A stretch of DNA of 27,609 nt from a virus, in the IMG/VR virus record IMGVR_UViG_3300031576_000595, positions 1-27,609 of that record. One strand, 5' to 3'. Shown here one piece after another: positions 22,463 through 27,609 of this stretch. The notes under the pieces were generated by a model that saw only the letters and a program-made list of their open reading frames with translations, searched no databases and was not told the DNA's origin. The translations under genes and the position numbers were made by a program. Within the stretch, counting starts at the first letter, position 1, and the number at the start of each line of letters is the position of its first letter.

Positions 22463-23293
22463 ATGCCTACTACCGTGTTTCAAAACCCGTCTGCGAGCGC
22501 TGGCTTCCTCGCCAACTTGTTCGGACTAGGCGGCAGGTACGGCGCGGGTGGCGGCTTCCGTATCCGGCCGAAGGAAACCGCCGCCGGCAACTTCCCGTTC
22601 GCCAACCCGCTGTTCACTGAAGGCGCTTCGGGCAGCATCAGTGACTACCTCAACCTCACGGGTGACAACGCCTTCACCTCGTCGCTTGGGCGAATCGGAC
22701 AAACCGGCAACTTCGACTTCCTACCCGATGAGCTGCGCGACCCGTACAACCAAGCGACCTCCACATTCGACCGGCTCATCGCGTCGGGTACGCCGCTCCT
22801 CGAAGGGCTGATGGCAACCGGGCTCCCGGTGGATGTCAGCGGTACGGTACAAAACCGTTACGCTAAGACGATCCTCCCGACCACAGCCGAGATGTACAAC
22901 CCGGCACAGGGTACCGCGTTTCAGAACGTCGCGGCTCGTGAAGCTGCCAACCTGATTGCAGAGCTAGAGTACCCGGCACAGGAGGCTGCCCGCGCACGTC
23001 AAGTACAGGGCCTCACAGTTGGAGCACCTTCGCTTGCGGGGCTTGCGACAGCACGGACAGCATTGCCGGGGGCAATGATTGCGGAGCTGCAAAAGCTTTC
23101 GGGGTTCACCGACCCTGGAGGCCGGCTGCTCGAAGCACTACTGAGTATGCTCGGCTACGCTACACAGCCCACGGTGGGTATCTCGCGAGGAGACTCGCCG
23201 TCGGGGCTTGCCGAAGTCGTCGGCTCGCTCGCAACAGTGCTTCCTGGCATCAACTCAGCGATCAGGCCGCCCAACCCGCCACTTTCGTCATAG
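22463..23293 (+). CDS. Possible internal or ejection-type virion protein
   Basis: ATG 22463 follows AGGGGG. The 276-aa product starts with a Gly- and Phe-rich stretch (SAGFLANLFGLGGRYGAGGG), then a helical central region (EAANLIAELEYPAQEAARAR) and a hydrophobic end. No signal peptide, catalytic motif or Cys is seen. Position after the tail genes and before other Ala/Gly-rich proteins suggests a protein carried inside the head and ejected with the DNA. This is inference from composition and order. Confidence 0.55.
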   Translation: MPTTVFQNPSASAGFLANLFGLGGRYGAGGGFRIRPKETAAGNFPFANPLFTEGASGSISDYLNLTGDNAFTSSLGRIGQTGNFDFLPDELRDPYNQATSTFDRLIASGTPLLEGLMATGLPVDVSGTVQNRYAKTILPTTAEMYNPAQGTAFQNVAAREAANLIAELEYPAQEAARARQVQGLTVGAPSLAGLATARTALPGAMIAELQKLSGFTDPGGRLLEALLSMLGYATQPTVGISRGDSPSGLAEVVGSLATVLPGINSAIRPPNPPLSS

Positions 23294-23302
23294 GAGGCTA
23301 CT

Positions 23303-23674
23303 ATGCCGTTTCCGGTTGCAGCGATTCTCCCGATGATTCTCAGCGCCATTTCTGGTGCGATTGGGCAACAAGCTGGCGGTGCTGGGGGTGGCAGCGGAGG
23401 TGGTGGTGGTCGCGGCGGCATGATGAACGTGAGCACCCCGCTCATCATGATCCCGCGGCTGCACTCGAAGGCTGCGCAGAACGTCCTTGCCTTCGGGAGC
23501 TTGCTTGGGAATCTGCTAGAGGGGATTCGGCCGCCCGATCCGCCGTTTAGCGGCGGTGGTGGTGGAGGTGGTAGCGGGGGCGGGCTCATGAGCCTGTTCC
23601 AGTTGATGGGGAAGCCAAACACCCCCGCCGCGCAGCCAAGCACCGGACAGACGCTCACGCAGCCGATGGGATAG
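23303..23674 (+). CDS. Gly-rich small protein, possible ejection protein
   Basis: ATG 23303 follows AGGAGG. The 123-aa product has a hydrophobic N-terminus (FPVAAILPMILSAISGAIG), two pure Gly/Ser linkers and the repeated RPPDPP-like element. The same RPPNPP ending is found in the preceding protein (IRPPNPPLSS), so these two may be related or interact. It may insert into membrane during injection. Function unknown. Confidence 0.55.
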   Translation: MPFPVAAILPMILSAISGAIGQQAGGAGGGSGGGGGRGGMMNVSTPLIMIPRLHSKAAQNVLAFGSLLGNLLEGIRPPDPPFSGGGGGGGSGGGLMSLFQLMGKPNTPAAQPSTGQTLTQPMG

Positions 23675-23689
23675 CTGGGGAGCATCACA

Positions 23690-25111
23690 ATGCCCAACCA
23701 GCCGGGCCGTGACCAGCCGAGCCGCATGAAGGCTCTCGCAGCGGTCCAGCTCGCGCAGGCCGCAGCCAACGCGAAGGCACTGGAGGGCCGTGCGGCCGTC
23801 ATGGAAGCTGACCAGCAGGCCGCTGCTGATGCTGCTACTGCGCCGCCGCCGACAGACATCACTGAGTATTTTCGCGCTGGCCCGATCGACCCGCGGAACC
23901 CCGTTGGCGCACTTCAGCGACTCGGGATTTCACTGCCCGAAGGTATGGTGGGAGCGGCGGGGACGGGTGGTGCGCGCGGCGGGCAGCTCGCCAACCAAAC
24001 GATCATCCAGGCTCGGCAGGAGGCTGGTACCGCGGAGACTACTGGGCCTCCGGGTGGCGACCAAAACGTCACGATCGGCGGCCAAACCTTCGAGGCACCG
24101 GCCGAGCGCACGACAACCCGCGAGAGCACGACGGTCGCGCCTACTGAGTTTGCCCCCGGCTTCTTCACACCGATGGAGACGCGAACCACCGAACGCATCA
24201 CTGCGCCGAACACGCTCACGATGGGTGACATTCTACAAGCGAAGCAGCGTCAAGAGGAAGCCGAGAAGGACCGAACGCTCACGTTCGGACAGTTGGTTCT
24301 CAACCACTCACTGAAGACGAACGAATCGCGCGCGCGCCTTGTGAGCAGCATGATGCAAACCGTCAATGCTCCACCGAACGTACTCACGGCTGCGGCCGAC
24401 GCCTACTTGAGTGGCAACTCCGAGATTGCACAAAAGCTGCTTGCGCCCTACGATACTTCAGGCCAGGCCGACATTGGTGCGAAGAAGGCGCTGACGCGGC
24501 TGTACGATGCGAAGCGCCGTGAGATCGAGAGTGCGTTTGGGATAGGGCCGGGCGGGCTTTATGATTTCCGCCGCTATCTTGGCACTGTCCCTAGTAAAGA
24601 CGTGCCGACTGGTAGTACGCAAGCAGAGACACGCCGCGGAATCAGCCGATCGCTGGAGGAGGCATTCCCGACCGGCTTCAAGGGGATCGCAGCTCGTGGG
24701 CTCACACCGTCAGAGATTGCGGCTCGCATTCACAATGCTGGTACAGCAGCAGCTACAGTCCTCGGTACTGTGTTGGCCTTTCCAAAGGGTGCGCAATCTG
24801 GTGCGCTTGGTCGGCTAGAACTGGATGCGCAGGGGGTGATGCAGCTTCTAGATGCTGCGGAAGGAACCGACCACGATCCGAAGCTCGTTGCAGCAGCTCG
24901 CCGTACTGCTGAGCGGTTGAACCTCGGCAAGACCGAAGAAGTCAATGATGTCCAAAGGTTCACATCCAATGTAGACGATGAGCGGCTGAGGCCGTGGGTA
25001 GAGCAGCTACACCTCTACAAGGCGTACCACCCGCGCGATACCGTGCTCGACATGGATGACAAGAGCAAGCTGAATGTGCTTCTCGACCGCTATGACCCCG
25101 GAGAGAAGTAG
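23690..25111 (+). CDS. Hypothetical, likely internal virion protein
   Basis: ATG 23690 has GGGGAG upstream. The 473-aa product opens with an Ala-rich helical region (AVQLAQAAANAKALEGRAAV), a disordered Gly/Thr/Pro middle and a helical C-terminal half (RRYLGTVPSKDVPTGST; NVDDERLRPWVEQLHLYKAY). There is no signal peptide and no lysozyme or transglycosylase motif that I can identify. Its place between the Gly-rich proteins and the very large partial gene fits internal or ejection proteins. Confidence 0.55.
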   Translation: MPNQPGRDQPSRMKALAAVQLAQAAANAKALEGRAAVMEADQQAAADAATAPPPTDITEYFRAGPIDPRNPVGALQRLGISLPEGMVGAAGTGGARGGQLANQTIIQARQEAGTAETTGPPGGDQNVTIGGQTFEAPAERTTTRESTTVAPTEFAPGFFTPMETRTTERITAPNTLTMGDILQAKQRQEEAEKDRTLTFGQLVLNHSLKTNESRARLVSSMMQTVNAPPNVLTAAADAYLSGNSEIAQKLLAPYDTSGQADIGAKKALTRLYDAKRREIESAFGIGPGGLYDFRRYLGTVPSKDVPTGSTQAETRRGISRSLEEAFPTGFKGIAARGLTPSEIAARIHNAGTAAATVLGTVLAFPKGAQSGALGRLELDAQGVMQLLDAAEGTDHDPKLVAAARRTAERLNLGKTEEVNDVQRFTSNVDDERLRPWVEQLHLYKAYHPRDTVLDMDDKSKLNVLLDRYDPGEK

Positions 25112-25114
25112 CTG

Positions 25115-27609
25115 ATGACGCTCCGCGACCGACTGATACGGCCTCCGTCCGAGGACGTAGAGCCCGAGCCGACCGCAGTGCCGGCGGCGCAGCGAGTCAG
25201 CCCGCGTCCGCACACGCTACGCGAACGGATGCAGGAAGGCGAGCCCACCCTCGGGGCTGCGCTTGCGCCGGTGACACAAACTGGTGTCAACATCGCATCG
25301 GGTGTGATGGAGCAAATTGCAGACTCGCCGCTCGGCGAAGCCTTCGCCAGCGGCGCACGGGACATCGCCGGCTTCGGGGCCAGCATGATGCGCGGCGCTG
25401 CGGGCTCACCGATCTTGCGGACAACCGCAGGCTTGGTGGACATCATCCCCGGTGTGTTCCCCGACCAACCCGGCTTCCGCGATTACCTCGATGCGGCGGC
25501 CAAGAACATGGAACGTGTCGAGTCGAAGATGGGTGGGCGCTCCGACGTGGGCCGGTTCGTTGGCGAGATCGCCGTCGAGGCGGTGCCCTACGCGATTGCG
25601 GCCGAAGCGAGTGCATTGGTTGCCATCGGCACGCTCGCCAAAGTAGCAGGCCCGCTTGCTGCACGCGTGGGCGGGCAGGCGATTGGCCGCATCGCCAAAA
25701 CGGCGAAGGCGATCGACGACTTCTACCGCGCAGCCAGTAATCCGATGCTTGCAGCGGTTCCCAAGCCGTTCACGTCTCGGGTGGCCGAGATGGCTGGGCG
25801 CAGTATAGGCGTCGGAGCACTCGGCGCAGCCTCCACGCCGGGTGTCATCTCAGAGCGTGGCACAGAGCCGCAGAGCGCGCTCGAACGTGGAGCCACTTTC
25901 GGCGCGATTGGGTTCATGGCCGAGCTAGGGTTCACCGGGGTCGCCAAAGCGATTTCGCGCGGCGCTCGCGAGATCGACAAGCGAGCGATCACTGCTGCGT
26001 TCAAGTCGTCGCCGGTTCGCCAGTATTTGCTCGACAAGGCTGACGCTGCTCGTGAACAGCTCGTCAAAGTCGCAGATCGGGCACGGACGGCTTTCCGAGT
26101 CGAGGAGCAAGCCGAGCAGGCTGCGGGGTACTTCCGACCGATCGGTGTGAAGCGGACTACGCCCCCGGTGTTTTTTGTGGGGCCGCCGACCGAGGACCAA
26201 CTTGCTACCCGCACCGTGCTTGGTGCTGCGACCGCCAACCGCATCAAAGCTGTCCAGCGACTCCACGAAGCATCCGGTAACGCGCGGGTTGCACGGCAAC
26301 TCGCTGGCATCAGCGAGCGCGACATCCTTGCGGGCCAGTACCTCTCCTCGCGGCCCGTCAACTTCAGCACGACCTTCGGCCAGGTACGGATGCTGCTGCG
26401 CAAGTCGTTTGGTGCTCCCGACAACGTGCGCAAGGAGCTAGGCGTCGTTGGCGAGTACATCCTACGGAGCCTCGACAACGCCGAGATCAAGGCGTTCATG
26501 CGTAGCAACTCGTCGATCGACATGCTCGGCACGATCACGGCGTCGATGCGCAAAGCCGTCGAGCACACCCGTAACCCGCAGCAGCTCCTCGACGACGTGA
26601 TGTTCGAGTGGGAGGACATCAAGGGCGGGGAAGCCGGCGTCCGTACCCTGCTTACGAACAACGGCGTCGCTGCTGCCGGCCAGGAGCGCGTACTCGGCGG
26701 CATCCACATGATCGACAACGGGATGAAGGCCCTCCACTCTATCGCCGAGCGGATGGGCGGCGAGGGCGCGATCGACGCCGCAGGTATGCGGGTGAGCAAC
26801 TACCTTCACCAGCAGATCGTCCACAGCGCCAAGAGCGACGAGCAGTTCGAGAAGGCAGCGACAGCCTATCTCATCCGCGATGGGGCAACGCCCGAGGAAG
26901 CTACCCGTCGCGTCATCGAAATTATGACGGCGCGACGGACGCGCGGCTTCCAGCACTTCGGCGCGATCGACGAGCGGCGCGCGCTCCCTGGCAGTACCCG
27001 CGAGAAGATCGCCGCGGGCATGCCCTACAACCCCAAGCCCTTTGAGTCGATCGCGAGCTACTTCATGGGGATGCACCGCCGCATCGCGCTCAGCCAAGTC
27101 ACTGGCTTCAAGAACCAGATGCTCGATCCGCTTACCCACGCGGTCACGCTGGAAGGTGGGGCGAAAACTGGGGCGCTGTTCCGTGAGACAGTCGATGAGC
27201 TAGCCGGGCTCAAGTACTACGACCGCTTCTGGCAAGCGTTCGCGACCAGTGTGACCAACCTCCAAGCTGCGGCGAAGCTCGGAATGGCATGGTCGCCCAA
27301 CGCCTTCCAGCCTTACGTCAACAACCCGATGGTGATTGGGCTACGCCATACGCTTGACGGGATGCAGCGAGCTTTCCGCGGCGAGATCCCTGCCGACCTC
27401 GAACGCGCCGTCGGCTTCATGCACACCGACGTATTCGAGCTTGGGCTACGCGAGAACCTACTCCACGACCAAAAGCAGGGCATCACCAGCAAGCTAGCCC
27501 GCGCCGTGCTCCACGGTACGCCTTTCGCCTTCGAGGAGCGGTACGCCAGACTTGGTGGCGCGATCGGTGCCCACCTGTCGCTCACCGACTACCTTGTGAA
27601 AGCCCATAC
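25115..27609 (+). CDS. Large internal or ejection-type protein, 3' end cut by window
   Basis: ATG 25115 follows the previous TAG by 3 bases and the frame stays open for at least 831 codons to the window end. After a charged N-terminus, residues around 70-200 are long Ala/Gly-rich helices of modest hydrophobicity (FGASMMRGAAGSPILRTTAG; VPYAIAAEASALVAIGTLAK). The rest is helical, with many Arg, Lys and Glu. This is the composition of very large ejection proteins that line the DNA-delivery conduit in podoviruses. No peptidoglycan-hydrolase motif is visible in the seen part; one could lie downstream. Confidence 0.65.
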   Translation, partial: MTLRDRLIRPPSEDVEPEPTAVPAAQRVSPRPHTLRERMQEGEPTLGAALAPVTQTGVNIASGVMEQIADSPLGEAFASGARDIAGFGASMMRGAAGSPILRTTAGLVDIIPGVFPDQPGFRDYLDAAAKNMERVESKMGGRSDVGRFVGEIAVEAVPYAIAAEASALVAIGTLAKVAGPLAARVGGQAIGRIAKTAKAIDDFYRAASNPMLAAVPKPFTSRVAEMAGRSIGVGALGAASTPGVISERGTEPQSALERGATFGAIGFMAELGFTGVAKAISRGAREIDKRAITAAFKSSPVRQYLLDKADAAREQLVKVADRARTAFRVEEQAEQAAGYFRPIGVKRTTPPVFFVGPPTEDQLATRTVLGAATANRIKAVQRLHEASGNARVARQLAGISERDILAGQYLSSRPVNFSTTFGQVRMLLRKSFGAPDNVRKELGVVGEYILRSLDNAEIKAFMRSNSSIDMLGTITASMRKAVEHTRNPQQLLDDVMFEWEDIKGGEAGVRTLLTNNGVAAAGQERVLGGIHMIDNGMKALHSIAERMGGEGAIDAAGMRVSNYLHQQIVHSAKSDEQFEKAATAYLIRDGATPEEATRRVIEIMTARRTRGFQHFGAIDERRALPGSTREKIAAGMPYNPKPFESIASYFMGMHRRIALSQVTGFKNQMLDPLTHAVTLEGGAKTGALFRETVDELAGLKYYDRFWQAFATSVTNLQAAAKLGMAWSPNAFQPYVNNPMVIGLRHTLDGMQRAFRGEIPADLERAVGFMHTDVFELGLRENLLHDQKQGITSKLARAVLHGTPFAFEERYARLGGAIGAHLSLTDYLVKAH

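Noticed and set aside
23155-23862. Pro-rich minus-strand open frame
   Set aside because: It is the antisense of the Gly-rich genes; Gly codons read backwards give Pro runs.
498-25111. Global reassignment of TAG to an amino acid, suggested by in-frame amber codons
   Set aside because: Many genes with clear ends and good downstream starts terminate in TAG, several with the next gene in another frame, so TAG works as stop generally.
25723-26799. 358-codon minus-strand open frame near the window end
   Set aside because: It lies inside a continuous + strand frame of at least 831 codons and has Ser/Arg-rich, motif-free sequence.
1-27609. tRNA genes, CRISPR arrays, insertion sequences and attachment sites
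   Set aside because: I found no cloverleaf-like sequence, spaced repeat array, transposase or flanking repeats on reading both strands; short or degenerate elements could be missed.

Overview
The window is a late, virion-morphogenesis region of a tailed double-stranded DNA phage, or of a prophage or uncultivated viral genome. Every supported gene is on the + strand. Genes are tightly packed, often with 4-base ATGA or GTGA overlaps, the DNA is GC-rich, and most starts have a Shine-Dalgarno (SD) sequence. The host is most likely Gram-negative, probably a proteobacterium. The reasons are SPase-I and lipobox-type signal peptides and small proteins that resemble conserved hypotheticals of proteobacterial phages. 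I see no integrase, no tape-measure gene and no replication genes. The set of portal, scaffold, HK97-type capsid, adaptor, beta-propeller nozzle and Ala/Gly-rich internal-type proteins points to a short-tailed (podovirus-like) particle.

Layout. 1-3230: a truncated hypothetical, a possible small terminase, the large terminase and two small hypotheticals. 3231-3553: a structured intergenic stretch and a 13-codon micro-ORF. 3554-6656: the portal gene, interrupted by a 334-residue intein with a LAGLIDADG endonuclease, and a small gene overlapping its 3' end. 6741-9500: scaffold-like protein, a hypothetical, a decoration-like protein and the major capsid protein. 9675-12746: a virion-type protein, two tandem paralogous exported Cys-containing proteins and an exported metallophosphoesterase. 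12743-16405: an accessory block with tiny secreted and membrane proteins, an exported beta-helix-like protein, a small zinc-type protein, a lipoprotein, conserved phage hypotheticals and a broken DHH-phosphoesterase gene. 16409-22395: the tail module, with a zinc-ribbon protein, adaptor, exported fibre-like proteins, nozzle and a small beta protein. 22463-27609: Gly/Ala-rich proteins probably carried inside the particle, the last one cut by the window edge.

How the parts work together: terminase and portal package DNA into a scaffolded capsid. The adaptor and nozzle close the head and form the short tail, fibre-like proteins probably bind the cell, and the last genes probably encode ejection proteins. 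Two features stand out. The portal intein lacks a usual N-terminal nucleophile and has class-3-like block F Cys and block G Thr residues. In addition, about nine genes inside this virion operon encode proteins with export signals, including fibre-like proteins, a disulfide-type paralogue pair and a phosphoesterase. That is unexpected for proteins assembled in the cytoplasm. Functions below were assigned by reading motifs and gene order; no database search was run.
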